Positions 45,013 through 53,786 of a stretch of 64,000 nucleotides of DNA are shown piece by piece. A program made the position numbers and the translations under genes. The notes beneath the pieces were generated by a model. That model did no database searches. It saw only the letters and a list, made by a program, of their open reading frames with translations, and was not told the DNA's origin. The number at the start of each line of letters is the position of its first letter. Position 1 is the stretch's first letter. Origin of the DNA: Kocuria rosea subsp. polaris (GTDB lineage: Bacteria > Actinomycetota > Actinomycetes > Actinomycetales > Micrococcaceae); contig NZ_LQBK01000004.1 in NCBI RefSeq assembly GCF_001483755.1, positions 145,303 to 209,302 on the forward strand, read 5' to 3'.

Positions 45013-45027
45013 GAGGTGTAATACCTC
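45013..45027. promoter_or_regulatory. GAGGT-N5-ACCTC palindrome in the divergent symporter/gdh region
   Basis: GAGGTGTAATACCTC is a perfect 5+5 inverted repeat within an otherwise unremarkable 404-bp gap (44882-45285) between the symporter leader and the glutamate dehydrogenase. Its GGT-N5-ACC core has the general form bound by FCD-type GntR proteins, and such a regulator is encoded by the same operon. No other gene is seen in this gap. Confidence 0.5.
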
Positions 45028-45285
45028 ACTCTCGTTCCCAGGTTTTTTCCTGCTCGAAACCGGCTCTTGACGCGGAGTGGAAGTGGCTCGGACATGGCCC
45101 GCACTGCTCGGGCCTCAGGCATCAGTATCTGTTCGGGAAGCGATTCTGATGATTTCTGCCCACTAATCGTCACTGTTCCTGATGGCTCCCGGGGCGCACA
45201 CTGGTGTTGTGCACGTCACACTGCCGCCGGCAGGAGTTGCTCGTGCCGCGCCCTCCCTTCCCTGCCGCCAGGAGAACCAGCTGCC

Positions 45286-46575
45286 ATGACCACCGACGTG
45301 CCGTCCCTGCCCGAGATGGGTACCACCTCCCACACCACGGGCCCACTGGTCGACGCCCAGGCGCAGCTGGCCTCCGCCGTGGCCACCCTGGGCTACGGCC
45401 CGGGCCTGCACGCCCTGCTGGCCCGCCCGCGGCGGGAGATGACCGTGTCCATCCCGCTGCGCCGTGACGACGGCTCGGTGGACGTGCTGACCGGCCACCG
45501 GGTCCAGCACAACGTCTCCCGGGGCCCGGCCAAGGGCGGGGTGCGCTACAGCCCGCGGGTCGACCTCGACGAGGTCCGCGCCCTGGCGATGTGGATGACC
45601 TGGAAGTGCGCCCTGATCGACGTCCCCTACGGCGGCGCCAAGGGCGGGATCACCGTGGACCCCCGCCGCTGCTCCCGCCCCGAGATCGAGCGGCTGACCC
45701 GCCGCTACACCTCGGAGATCCTGCCCATCATCGGCCCCGACAAGGACATCCCCGCCCCGGACATCGGCACCGACGAGCAGACCATGGCTTGGATGATGGA
45801 CACCTTCTCGGTCTCCTCCGGCTACACCGTGCCCGGGGTGGTCACCGGCAAGCCGGTGAGCCTCGGCGGGTCCCTTGGGCGTGCCTCGGCGACCTCGGCC
45901 GGGGTGGTGCACATCGCCCTGGCCGCCCTCGAGCACGTCGGCATCACCGCGGCGCGGGCCACCGCGGCGGTGCAGGGCTTCGGGAAGGTGGGCGCCGACG
46001 CCGCGCTGTTCCTCACCGAGGCCGGCGTGAAGGTCGTGTCCGTCTCCGACCAGTACGGGGCCGTCCACCAGGCCGAGGGCCTGAACATCCGCGCCCTCCA
46101 GGAGCACGTGGCCGCCACCGGCTCCGTCGGCGGCTTCCCCGGGGCCGAGGAGATCCCCGGCGAGCAGGTGCTGACCCTGGAGGTGGACCTCCTGGTGCCC
46201 GCGGCCGTGGAGGGGGTGCTCACCGGGGCCAACGCCCGCGACGTCCGCGCCCGGGTGGTCGTGGAGGGCGCCAACGGCCCCACCACCGCCGACGCCGACC
46301 GGGTCTTCACCGAGAAGGGGGTGCTCGTCGTCCCCGACATCCTGGCCAACGCCGGAGGCGTGATCGTCTCCTACTTCGAGTGGGTGCAGTCCAACCAGGC
46401 CTACTGGTGGTCCCGCCAGGAGGTCGACCACCGGCTCGAGCACCGCATGCTCTCCGCGTGGCACCACCTGCTCGACGTCGCCGCGGCCCGGGACCTCACC
46501 CTGCGGGAGGCCGCCACCGTCACCGCCGTCGAGCGCGTGGCCGACGCCCACCGCACCCGCGGCCTCTACCCCTGA
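45286..46575 (+). CDS. Glu/Leu/Phe/Val dehydrogenase (glutamate dehydrogenase type)
   Basis: This is a 429-aa protein. ATG at 45286 has GGAG upstream (MTTDVPSLPEMG). Catalytic and substrate blocks are intact: GPAKGGVRYSPRV, LIDVPYGGAKGGITVDP with the catalytic Lys, and PAPDIGTDEQTMAWMMDTF. The Rossmann motif is VQGFGKVGADAALFL (about 226). The C-terminus (DILANAGGVIVSYFEWVQ) matches GdhA-type hexameric enzymes. It interconverts glutamate with 2-oxoglutarate and ammonia. It is divergent from the D-amino-acid operon and could dispose of, or capture, the ammonia released there. Whether it uses NAD or NADP cannot be told by eye. Confidence 0.9.
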   Translation: MTTDVPSLPEMGTTSHTTGPLVDAQAQLASAVATLGYGPGLHALLARPRREMTVSIPLRRDDGSVDVLTGHRVQHNVSRGPAKGGVRYSPRVDLDEVRALAMWMTWKCALIDVPYGGAKGGITVDPRRCSRPEIERLTRRYTSEILPIIGPDKDIPAPDIGTDEQTMAWMMDTFSVSSGYTVPGVVTGKPVSLGGSLGRASATSAGVVHIALAALEHVGITAARATAAVQGFGKVGADAALFLTEAGVKVVSVSDQYGAVHQAEGLNIRALQEHVAATGSVGGFPGAEEIPGEQVLTLEVDLLVPAAVEGVLTGANARDVRARVVVEGANGPTTADADRVFTEKGVLVVPDILANAGGVIVSYFEWVQSNQAYWWSRQEVDHRLEHRMLSAWHHLLDVAAARDLTLREAATVTAVERVADAHRTRGLYP

Positions 46576-46723
46576 TCCACCGGGGGGGCGGGCGCCCGGA
46601 GGGCCGGGGCCGGGCACGGGCATCCCGCCGGGGCGGCGCGAATCTCCTGCGGGGCCTCCGGGGCGCTACCGTGAGCTTCGATCGCAGCCCTCGCGCTGCC
46701 CCGGTCCGTCCCGAAAGGTCCGC

Positions 46724-47941
46724 ATGCCCTCCGTCCCCGGTGCCGCACCTCGTCGTGGTCCCGTGCTGTCCGCCCGTGCGGCCTTCTGGGTGCAGGCGTC
46801 CGTGCTCGTGGTGCTGCTGGCCGCCTCCAGCGCGCCGAGTCCGCTGTACCCGCTGTACCAGGAGCTGTGGGGCTTCCCGCCGGTCGTGCTGACCGTCATC
46901 TTCGCCGCGTACGTGGTGGCCCTGCTGACCGCGCTGCTCACGGTGGGGTCGCTGTCCGACCACCTGGGGCGCCGCCCGGTGCTGCTGGCCGCCCTGGTCC
47001 TGGAGATCGCCGCGATGGTCGTGTTCGTGGCTGCCGACAGCGAGGCCACCCTGGTGGCGGCGCGCCTGGTCCAGGGCGTGGCGACCGGCACCGCCACCGG
47101 CGCCCTCGGGGCCTACGTGATCGAGCTCGAGCCGGAGGGCCGCCGGGGGCTGGGCACCGTGCTCACCGGGGCGGGGCCGATCCTGGGCCTGGCCGGGGGA
47201 GCGGTGGCCTCGAGCCTCATCGTCGCGGCCGCCCCGGGGATGATCGACGCCGTCTACCTGGTGCTGCTCGGGCTGCTGGCGCTGCAGGTCGTGGGCACAG
47301 CGCTCGGCCCCGAGACCGTGGAGCGGGTCCCCGGGGCGCTGGCCTCGCTGCGCCCGCGCGTCTCCTTCCCGCCGGCCGTGCGGCGCTCGGCGGTGTGGGT
47401 GCTGCCCGCAGCGGCCGCGTGCTGGTCCCTGGGCGGGCTGATCATCTCCCTGGGCCCCAGCCTGGTGCGCTCGCTGACCGGGGCGGACTCCGTGGTGCTC
47501 ACCGGCGTGGTGGTCGCGGCCCTGACGGGCACCGGCGGGATCGCGATCCTCTTCTTCGGCTCGACCGCACCCCGGCGGGTGCTCGCCGTGGGCATGAGCG
47601 TCCTGGTGGCGGGCATGGCCGCCACGATCGCGGCGCTCGCCGTCGGGTCCGTGGGCCTGTACCTCGCGGCCACGGTGCTGGCCGGCGTCGGCTTCGGGGC
47701 CGGCTTCCTCGGGGTCCTGCGCCTGCTCCTGCCGCAGGCGGCCCCGCACGAGCGGGCGGGGCTGCTCTCGGCGATCTACGTGGTCAGCTACCTCTCGCAC
47801 AGCATCCCGGCCGTGGCGGCCGGGGCCGTCGCGGGTGCGGCGGGCCTGGTGCCCACGGCCGTCGGCTACGCGGCCATGGTGATGCTGCTGGCCGTGATCG
47901 TGCTCCTGGGCCTGCTCCGGAACCGCCCGCCCCGCTCATGA
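46724..47941 (+). CDS. MFS transporter
   Basis: This is a 405-aa protein with 12 hydrophobic helices. ATG at 46724 has AAAGG upstream. The loop 2-3 motif A is GSLSDHLGRRPVLLAA (about 85-100), and SSAPSPLYPLYQELWG follows the first helix, as in a group of actinobacterial efflux-type permeases. The family moves drugs or metabolites by proton exchange; the substrate is unknown. Its TGA and the TGA of the convergent hypothetical gene form one TCATGA, so the coding regions overlap by 6 bp with no terminator between. Confidence 0.8.
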   Translation: MPSVPGAAPRRGPVLSARAAFWVQASVLVVLLAASSAPSPLYPLYQELWGFPPVVLTVIFAAYVVALLTALLTVGSLSDHLGRRPVLLAALVLEIAAMVVFVAADSEATLVAARLVQGVATGTATGALGAYVIELEPEGRRGLGTVLTGAGPILGLAGGAVASSLIVAAAPGMIDAVYLVLLGLLALQVVGTALGPETVERVPGALASLRPRVSFPPAVRRSAVWVLPAAAACWSLGGLIISLGPSLVRSLTGADSVVLTGVVVAALTGTGGIAILFFGSTAPRRVLAVGMSVLVAGMAATIAALAVGSVGLYLAATVLAGVGFGAGFLGVLRLLLPQAAPHERAGLLSAIYVVSYLSHSIPAVAAGAVAGAAGLVPTAVGYAAMVMLLAVIVLLGLLRNRPPRS

Positions 47942-48484
47942 TCTCCGGCGGTGGTGCAGGATGAGCAGCCGGGCGTAGCCGTCCATGAGGCGGTCGATGA
48001 GGTCGACCTTCAGGCACTCGTGCTCGGAGATCCTCCGCAGGGTGTGCAGGGAGGTCCCGTCGAACCGAACGGGCGGAGGCAGCTCGAGTCCGTCACCGGG
48101 CGGCTCGACGTCCAGCCGCCACGCGCCCAGGTCCTGCTGCGGGGTGGCGCCGTGTTCCCGTCGGCGCGCCCACAGCCGGCCGTCCGTGCCCACGACCACG
48201 CCGCGCACCACGTGCCACCCGTGGCCGCACGCCACCCGGGAGAACGCGTGGCCCACCAGGGGATAGGACCTGGCGCCGCGCGGAACGTGCGCGAGCTTGG
48301 CCGGCTTCAGGCCCTCCCGGCGCAGCAGCTCGCTCGCCTCGATCCCGACCTTCCGCACCTCGTCCAGGGCCCGTTGCAGCGCCGCCGCGTGGGCTCCGGA
48401 CACCGGTGGGGTCCCGCGGCCGGGCTCCTGCCGTCTCGTAGGCTGTGCGGCGTCCCGGGAGCGGTGCTCGTCCTCGATGCTCAT
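47936..48484 (-). CDS. Hypothetical 182-aa protein
   Basis: ATG at 48484 (MSIEDEHRSRD) is chosen for GAGGGG close upstream. The first 45 residues are polar and likely disordered. The rest (GHAFSRVACGHGWHVVRGVVVGTD, GAWRLDVEPPGDGL, LDRLMDGYARLLILHHRRRS) looks like a compact alpha/beta fold. I recognise no family. The gene is convergent and overlapping with the MFS gene. Confidence 0.5.
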   Translation of the reverse strand: MSIEDEHRSRDAAQPTRRQEPGRGTPPVSGAHAAALQRALDEVRKVGIEASELLRREGLKPAKLAHVPRGARSYPLVGHAFSRVACGHGWHVVRGVVVGTDGRLWARRREHGATPQQDLGAWRLDVEPPGDGLELPPPVRFDGTSLHTLRRISEHECLKVDLIDRLMDGYARLLILHHRRRS

Positions 48485-48689
48485 GTCACCCCTCATGTCG
48501 TCGGTGTCGATTCTATGTGCGTCACCTCACACGGACGGCGACCAGGAGCGGGCGGGACGGATGTGTCTCCGCCCGGGCCGGCGGGAGGGCCGGGTGGCCG
48601 AGGAGCTCTTGTGCGTCACCGGCGACCGACGATGATGGAGGGTGAACAGCCGCTCGGGCACCGGCCACGGCAGGGATCCCCGTGCCGCG

Positions 48690-48913
48690 AGGCCGTCGGC
48701 GGCGGCGACCTGGCCGCCCAGTTCGCCGAGGCCGGACTCCTGGACCAGCTGATGGTCTCCATCGCGCCGGTCACCCTTGGCGCCGGCCGCCCTCTGTTCC
48801 CCCGCCGCTTCGACCTGGAGCTGACGGACGTGGCCCGCAACCGCGCGTTCGTCTGCGCGACCTACCGGGTGGTGGGCCCGATGGCGCCCTCGGGTGGAGG
48901 GCCGACCTCCTGA
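48690..48913 (+). pseudogene. C-terminal remnant of a RibD/dihydrofolate-reductase-family gene
   Basis: The frame reads VGGGDLAAQFAEAGLLDQLM, then VSIAPVTLGAGRPLFPRRFD and VCATYRVVGP. These are the conserved last 70 residues of the DHFR/RibD C-terminal family. The N-terminal two thirds, including the start, NADPH region and substrate pocket, are absent, and the sequence upstream of GGGDL has no similarity to the family. It is a remnant left by deletion or rearrangement. Confidence 0.75.
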
Positions 48914-48921
48914 CCCCGAGG

Positions 48922-49058
48922 GGGCTCACATCTCGATGCGGTGGGCCTCCCGCAGGTTCACGAAGCGCTCGGGGTTCGAGGTCAGCACGATCGCCTGGGG
49001 CCGCTCCCCGGCGGTGGTGATGGCTGAGGCCAGCCGGCGGAGCCGCTGCGGATCGGAG
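48922..49058 (-). pseudogene. C-terminal fragment of the Rad50/YhaN-like gene (137-bp duplicate)
   Basis: On the minus strand this encodes SDPQRLRRLASAITTAGE through HRIEM and a stop, the same ending as the intact gene at 51156-53786. It matches 51152-51288 with about five mismatches over 137 bp. The similarity stops abruptly after GGATCGGAG at 49058, where unrelated sequence begins. Confidence 0.85.
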
Positions 49059-49060
49059 GG

Positions 49061-49321
49061 GTGCTGGTCAGGCGACGCGGACGCTCCGTCGCAGAGGTCG
49101 CCGCCGTCGGGACGGGCACGGCGGAGTACCTGAAGGTGCTCGAGCAGGTGTACGGCTACGTCATCCCCTACCCGATCGAGCAGCTGCACGTGTCGAACCA
49201 CGACCACCTCGGGCTGGTCCGGGCACTGGCCGCACGCGACGCTGCAACGGCCGTGCAGATCTCCCATCAGCACGTGGACCGGCTGCACCGGACCATGTTC
49301 GTGGGGCTCCTGGAGGCTCGC
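49061..49321 (+). pseudogene. C-terminal remnant of a GntR-type FCD regulator
   Basis: The frame contains EYLKVLEQVYGYVIPYPIEQ, HDHLGLVRALAARDAATAVQ and SHQHVDRLHRTMF. This is the pattern of the last helices of an FCD ligand-binding domain (H..L..AL.ARD...A......HV). There is no winged-helix half and no stop before the frame runs antisense through the RCC1 gene. It directly abuts the 137-bp repeat. Confidence 0.6.
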
Positions 49322-49390
49322 CCGGTGGGGGCTCCTCCGGATCCGCGTGACGCGCCGCCGCCCGGTGGGCGGTGCGCCGCACGCAACAGG

Positions 49391-50977
49391 TCAGCCGTTG
49401 ATCCGGCTCACCCGGGCCGGGACGGGGGAGTCCGCCGTGGTGCCGGTGCCCAGCTGCCCCACCTGGTTCCGGCCCCAGGCCCAGACCGTGCCGTCCTGCG
49501 TGAGCGCGTGCGCGGCCAGGTGCATCGGCTCGAGCTCCCGGACCGGGGGAAGGCCGGCGACCTGCACCGGGACGGACGAGTTCGTCGTGGTGCCGTCCCC
49601 GAGCTGCCCGAATCCGTTCAGACCCCAGGCCCAGGCCGTGCCGTCCGCCGTGACGGCGTACGCGGAGGAGCCGTTCACCGCGACGTTCTCGACCTGGGAG
49701 AGCCCGGTGACCCGGACCGGGACGGAGGAGTTCGTCGTGGTGCCGTTGCCCAGCTGACCGGCGTAGTTGCCGCCCCAGGCCTGGACCGTACCGTCCTCCG
49801 TCAGTGCCTGCGCGAAGGCGAGGCCTGCCGCGAGGCTCTCGACCCCGGAGAGCCCGGTGACCTGGGCGGGGACGGAGGAGTTCGTCGTGGTGCCGTTGCC
49901 CAGCTGACCGGCGTGGTTGCCGCCCCAGGCCCGGACCGTGCCGTCCGAGCGGAGCGCGTAGACCGAGGAACCGCCCGTCGTGAGGCTCTCGACCCCGGAC
50001 AGTCCGGCGATCCGGACCGGGACGGAGGAGTTCGTCGCGGTGCCGTTCCCCAGCTCACCGCTCCTGTTGTAGCCCCAGGCCCAGACCGTTCCGTCCGTGG
50101 TCAGGGCATACGCGGAGGCACCGCTCGCCGCCAGGCTCTCGACCCCGGGCAGTCCCGTGACCCGGACCGGGACGGAGGAGTTCTTCGTGCTGCCGTTGCC
50201 CAGCTCGCCGAAGGCATTCGAGCCCCAGGCCCACACCGTTCCGTCCGTGGTCACCGCATACGAGGAGCGTCCGTTCGTCGCGAGGCTCTCGACCCCGGGA
50301 AGTCCCGTGACCCGGACGGGGACGCTGACCCGGGCGGGGGAGCCCGCCGTGGTGCCGATCCCGAGCTGCCCGGCGTGGTTCCCGCCCCACGCCCAGACGG
50401 CGCCGTCGGCCGTGAGGGCGAACACGGAGGCACCGCCCGTTGCCAGGCTCTCGACGTCGGAGAGCCCGGCGACCTGGACGGGGAAAGAGGAGTTCGTCGT
50501 GGTGCCGTTGCCCAGCTGACCGGCGTAGTTGCCGCCCCAGGCCCAGACGGTGCCGTCGGCCCGGACCGCGTAGGCCGCCTCGTAGCCGGTGCCGAGTTCA
50601 GCGGTCGGGACGTCCCGGCCCGGCAGGAGCGGGTCGAGACGGTGGAGGAAGGCGGCCATCTGGTCGCGCAGCACGGGCTGGTAGGGGCGGAAGAGCCGGG
50701 TGCCGTCGGGCCCGGACCAGCCGGTGGAGATCCCGGTCTGGGCCAGCCAGGAGATCTCCTCGTAGAAGTCCTGGCTGGTGGGCACGTCCGCGAACGGAAC
50801 CGCCCCGCTGTGCTCGGCCTGCGGCGCCGTCAGCGGGACGACCTGCGGAGCCCCCGGCGGCGCCTGGGCGCGCACCGGAGCCGTGCCGGCCTGGGCGAGA
50901 CCGGCGGCGCCCAGCAGCATCAGGGCCACCAGCACTCCGAGGATCGAGCGGAAGAGGCGAAATCCGGGACGCACCAT
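49391..50977 (-). CDS. Secreted SLH- and RCC1-repeat protein
   Basis: This is a 528-aa protein. ATG at 50977 has AAGGAG 9 nt upstream. A signal peptide spans MVRPGFRLFRSILG to GLAQA. Residues about 65-120 (VPFADVPTSQDFYEEISWLA, FRPYQPVLRDQMAAFLHRL) resemble an S-layer-homology-type domain that could bind the cell wall. Eight RCC1-type beta-propeller repeats of about 50 residues follow (WAWGxNxxGQLGNGTTTNSS, then VxVTGLSGVESLA). The last one is shorter. Repeat DNA is highly similar, suggesting recent expansion. The protein is probably a surface binding protein. It lies inside the block bounded by the 137-bp duplicate. Confidence 0.85.
   Translation of the reverse strand: MVRPGFRLFRSILGVLVALMLLGAAGLAQAGTAPVRAQAPPGAPQVVPLTAPQAEHSGAVPFADVPTSQDFYEEISWLAQTGISTGWSGPDGTRLFRPYQPVLRDQMAAFLHRLDPLLPGRDVPTAELGTGYEAAYAVRADGTVWAWGGNYAGQLGNGTTTNSSFPVQVAGLSDVESLATGGASVFALTADGAVWAWGGNHAGQLGIGTTAGSPARVSVPVRVTGLPGVESLATNGRSSYAVTTDGTVWAWGSNAFGELGNGSTKNSSVPVRVTGLPGVESLAASGASAYALTTDGTVWAWGYNRSGELGNGTATNSSVPVRIAGLSGVESLTTGGSSVYALRSDGTVRAWGGNHAGQLGNGTTTNSSVPAQVTGLSGVESLAAGLAFAQALTEDGTVQAWGGNYAGQLGNGTTTNSSVPVRVTGLSQVENVAVNGSSAYAVTADGTAWAWGLNGFGQLGDGTTTNSSVPVQVAGLPPVRELEPMHLAAHALTQDGTVWAWGRNQVGQLGTGTTADSPVPARVSRING
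49430..50580. repeat. Tandem RCC1-coding DNA repeats (unit about 150 bp)
   Basis: About eight tandem units, each about 150 bp, share near-identical blocks such as GGTGCCGTTGCCCAGCTGACC and GAGGAGTTCGTCGTGGTGCC (plus-strand orientation). They encode the RCC1 propeller blades of the gene here. The similarity would allow unequal crossover, with changes in blade number. Confidence 0.7.
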
Positions 50978-51151
50978 GTCCGCGACTCCTTGCCGGCAGG
51001 GGCACCGACCGCGGACGTGCTGCGAGGGCCGGCGAGTACTGATGCAAATCATACCGAGCCGTGCCTCGAGCCGTTCCTGTGTGACAGAGGCGCCCGGGAA
51101 CGCGCCGGTGGGCCCGGGATCCCGAGCGCCCGACTCGTGGTGGTTCCGGCC

Positions 51152-51288
51152 GGGCTCACATCTCGATCCGGTGGGCCTCCCGCAGGTTCACGAAGCGCTC
51201 GGGGTTCGAGGTCAGCACGATCACCTGGGTCCGCTCCCCGGCGGTGGTGATGGCCGAGGCGAGCCGGCGGAGCCGCTGCGGATCGGAG
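51152..51288. repeat. Right copy of the 137-bp direct repeat
   Basis: This copy covers the 3' end of the intact Rad50/YhaN-like gene and its stop. The left copy is at 48922-49058, exactly 2230 bp away in the same orientation, with about 96 percent identity by eye. Confidence 0.85.
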
Positions 51289-53786
51289 TGGCCCAGGGCG
51301 TCGTCGAGCAGCACCGGCACGCCGTCCTCCGGGTCCACGAGCAGAGCGGTGGCGAGCCGGATGAGGATCACCAGCTGCTCCTTGGCGCCCGTGGACAGGG
51401 CGGAGAACGGCAGCCAGTCGCCGTGGAGCTTGCGCTGCTCGACCTCCAGGGACCCGCTCACCAGGACCTCGAAGTCCGGTCCGTAGACCGCCTTGCCCAG
51501 CTGCTCCACCTCGGTGCGGAACGGCTGGACGTACTGGGCGTGGGCGCGCTCGCGGTGCTCCAGCAGGGTCCGTTCCAGGAGCAGGGCGGCCTCGGCCCGT
51601 CGTTCGACCCCGGCGAGGTGGCGCCGGGCCGCCTCGAGCCGCGTCCCGGCCTGGTCGTGGGCCAGCTGCACCCGGTCCCGGCCCATGCCCTCGAGCCGGC
51701 CCTGCAGGGAGTTGTGGCGGCTCCGCCGCTCGGCCAGCAGCGTCTCGAGCCCCTCGATCTCGTCCGAGACGTGCTGCCGGTCCCCGAGCACCCGGTCGGC
51801 GTCGAGTCCGGCGAGGGCCGCCTCGTGGCCCTCGATCTCCTCCTGGACCGTGGCGAGCGCCTCGGCCGCCGCGGCGGCGGCACGGTCGAGGTCCTCGTCC
51901 GGCACCTCGCGGCGGGCGTCCTCGAGCCGGGCCCTGCCGGCGGTGAGGGCCCGCTCCTGCTCGAGCGCGGCGCCCTGGAGGGAGTGCAGCGTGGTCTGGG
52001 CGGACTGCAGGGCGGACCGGGCCGCCTCGGCGGCTGCCTCGGCGCGGTGCACGGCGTCCTCGGCCTCGGTGAGGGCGGCCTCGGCGGTCTCCACCGTCTC
52101 CTGGGCGTCGGCGGCGGTCGCCGGCAGCGGCACCCCGTCGTCGCGCCGGCCGCCGTACTGCTCGATCGCGGCGGCGAGGCGGTCCCGGTCGTCCCGCAGG
52201 CGGCTCTCGTCCTCGCCGCCGAGCAGGCGGTCGCGCTGGGCCGCGGCCTCGCGCACCTGCTGCGCCAGCTCCTGGGCCGCGCGCCACTCCGCGCGGGCCT
52301 CGGCGACCGACCCGACGCCGTGCCGCGCCAGCAGCGCGGTGCACCGTTCGCGGGCGGTGCGGGCGGCGTCCCGGCGGGTCTCGATGCCCTGCTCCGGGAG
52401 GACCCGCACCCGCCACTCGCCGGGGATCTCGACCTCGACCTCGTCCGTCACCGGCACGGACCACGGCTCTCCCGGGCCGACCTCCTCGGTCTCGCCGCCG
52501 CGCACGATCGGGCGTGCGCGGCCCAGCGCGGTGAGCTCCACCCGGGCGCTGCCGGCCGCCAGCTCCGCCTCGGCCTTCTCCGCCGCCCGCTCGGCCCGCT
52601 CGAGCTCGTCGACGATCTCCTCGTCGATCTCGGTGCCGGGGCGGGAACCCAGCTCGGCCAGCTGCGCCCGGACCGCCTCGAGGGAGTCCAGGATCTCGAG
52701 CGCGCGGCGGTGGCGCTCGACGTCGTCGAGGTGCTTCCGGTCCTCCCGCGCGGACCGGTGGGCGGCGCGGGCCTCCTGCACCGCGGCCTGGGCCGCGGCC
52801 CGGCGCTCCTCGGCCTCCTCGGCGTGCTCGCGCACCGGGGCGAGCTCCTGCTCGCAGGACCGCAGGTCCCCGGCGAGCGCCGTGCTGCGCTCCTCGTCGG
52901 CGGCGAGCGCGGCCACGAGCTCCGTGCGGCGGGCGGAGCGCTCGCGGGCCCGGTCCAGCTCGGCCCGGGCGGCGTCCCGGCGGCGCTGCGCCTCCTGCCG
53001 CTGCCGCTGGACGGCCTCGATCTCCCCGGCGGCCCGGTCCAGCTCCGTCTTCTCCGTGCGGGCGGCGCCGAGCTTCCGGCCGGTGGCGGCGATCACCTCG
53101 GTGAGCTCCGCCAGCTCCTCCTCGACCACCGTGATGTCCCGCAGCTCCTCGGCGGTCTCCGCGGCCGCGGTCTCGGCCGCATGGCAGTCCGTCTCGGCCT
53201 GGACGAACCGGGCGTTCTTCTTCCGGGTCGCGGTCCAGTACTTGTCGCACTCGGCGCGCACGCGCTCCAGGAGGGAGGCGACCTCGCGGTCGTCGCCCTG
53301 GGCCTGGTCGGCGTGGCACTCCAGGGCCCGGCGCAGCGCCGCGCTGTCGGTGAGGGCGTTCTGGGTCAGCCCGCCGGCCTGCATGAAGCGCAGGGCCTTC
53401 CACAGCGCGGTGTCGGCTCCGCCCCACAGCTGCTCGGCGGCGTCGTGGGCCTCGCGGCCGGTGAGCGTGCGGCCGTCCCCGCCCACGTGGCGGAGGGTCG
53501 TGGACGGCCGCTTCAGCCACTGCTTGGTGTAGACGACCCGGGTGGGCCCGATCGAGAACTCCGCCTCCACGAGGACAGGCACGTCCCGGCCGGCGGGCTT
53601 CGCCCCGGTGATCTTCTTGTGCTTGCTGTTGTCCGGGAGCTCGATCAGCGCGTCCAGGGCGTCGATCATCGAGGTCTTGCCGATCTCGTTGCGGCCGGTC
53701 AGCACGACGACCCCCGCGTCGGGGAACTCGACCTCGCGGGCGGTCACGCCGCGGAAGTTCTCCAGCCGGAGACGGTGCAGCTTCAT
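51156..53786 (-). CDS. Rad50/SbcC-superfamily ATPase, YhaN-like
   Basis: This is an 876-aa SMC-like ATPase. The ATG at 53786 overlaps the nuclease stop as ATGA. N-terminal MKLHRLRLENFRGVTAREVE is followed by Walker A GRNEIGKTSMIDAL (about 31-44). The C-terminal ABC signature variant is LSTGAKEQLVILIRLA and Walker B VPVLLDDALGHSD. Between lie long Glu/Ala/Arg-rich coiled-coil arms with a central globular part. No CxxC zinc hook is visible, unlike true SbcC/Rad50. It pairs with the upstream metallophosphoesterase to process DNA ends. Its last 43 codons are duplicated 2.2 kb downstream. Confidence 0.8.
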   Translation of the reverse strand: MKLHRLRLENFRGVTAREVEFPDAGVVVLTGRNEIGKTSMIDALDALIELPDNSKHKKITGAKPAGRDVPVLVEAEFSIGPTRVVYTKQWLKRPSTTLRHVGGDGRTLTGREAHDAAEQLWGGADTALWKALRFMQAGGLTQNALTDSAALRRALECHADQAQGDDREVASLLERVRAECDKYWTATRKKNARFVQAETDCHAAETAAAETAEELRDITVVEEELAELTEVIAATGRKLGAARTEKTELDRAAGEIEAVQRQRQEAQRRRDAARAELDRARERSARRTELVAALAADEERSTALAGDLRSCEQELAPVREHAEEAEERRAAAQAAVQEARAAHRSAREDRKHLDDVERHRRALEILDSLEAVRAQLAELGSRPGTEIDEEIVDELERAERAAEKAEAELAAGSARVELTALGRARPIVRGGETEEVGPGEPWSVPVTDEVEVEIPGEWRVRVLPEQGIETRRDAARTARERCTALLARHGVGSVAEARAEWRAAQELAQQVREAAAQRDRLLGGEDESRLRDDRDRLAAAIEQYGGRRDDGVPLPATAADAQETVETAEAALTEAEDAVHRAEAAAEAARSALQSAQTTLHSLQGAALEQERALTAGRARLEDARREVPDEDLDRAAAAAAEALATVQEEIEGHEAALAGLDADRVLGDRQHVSDEIEGLETLLAERRSRHNSLQGRLEGMGRDRVQLAHDQAGTRLEAARRHLAGVERRAEAALLLERTLLEHRERAHAQYVQPFRTEVEQLGKAVYGPDFEVLVSGSLEVEQRKLHGDWLPFSALSTGAKEQLVILIRLATALLVDPEDGVPVLLDDALGHSDPQRLRRLASAITTAGERTQVIVLTSNPERFVNLREAHRIEM

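Noticed and set aside
49430-50580. CRISPR-like regular repeats
   Set aside because: The 150-bp units are in-frame RCC1 blades of a coding gene, far longer than CRISPR repeats and without unique spacers.
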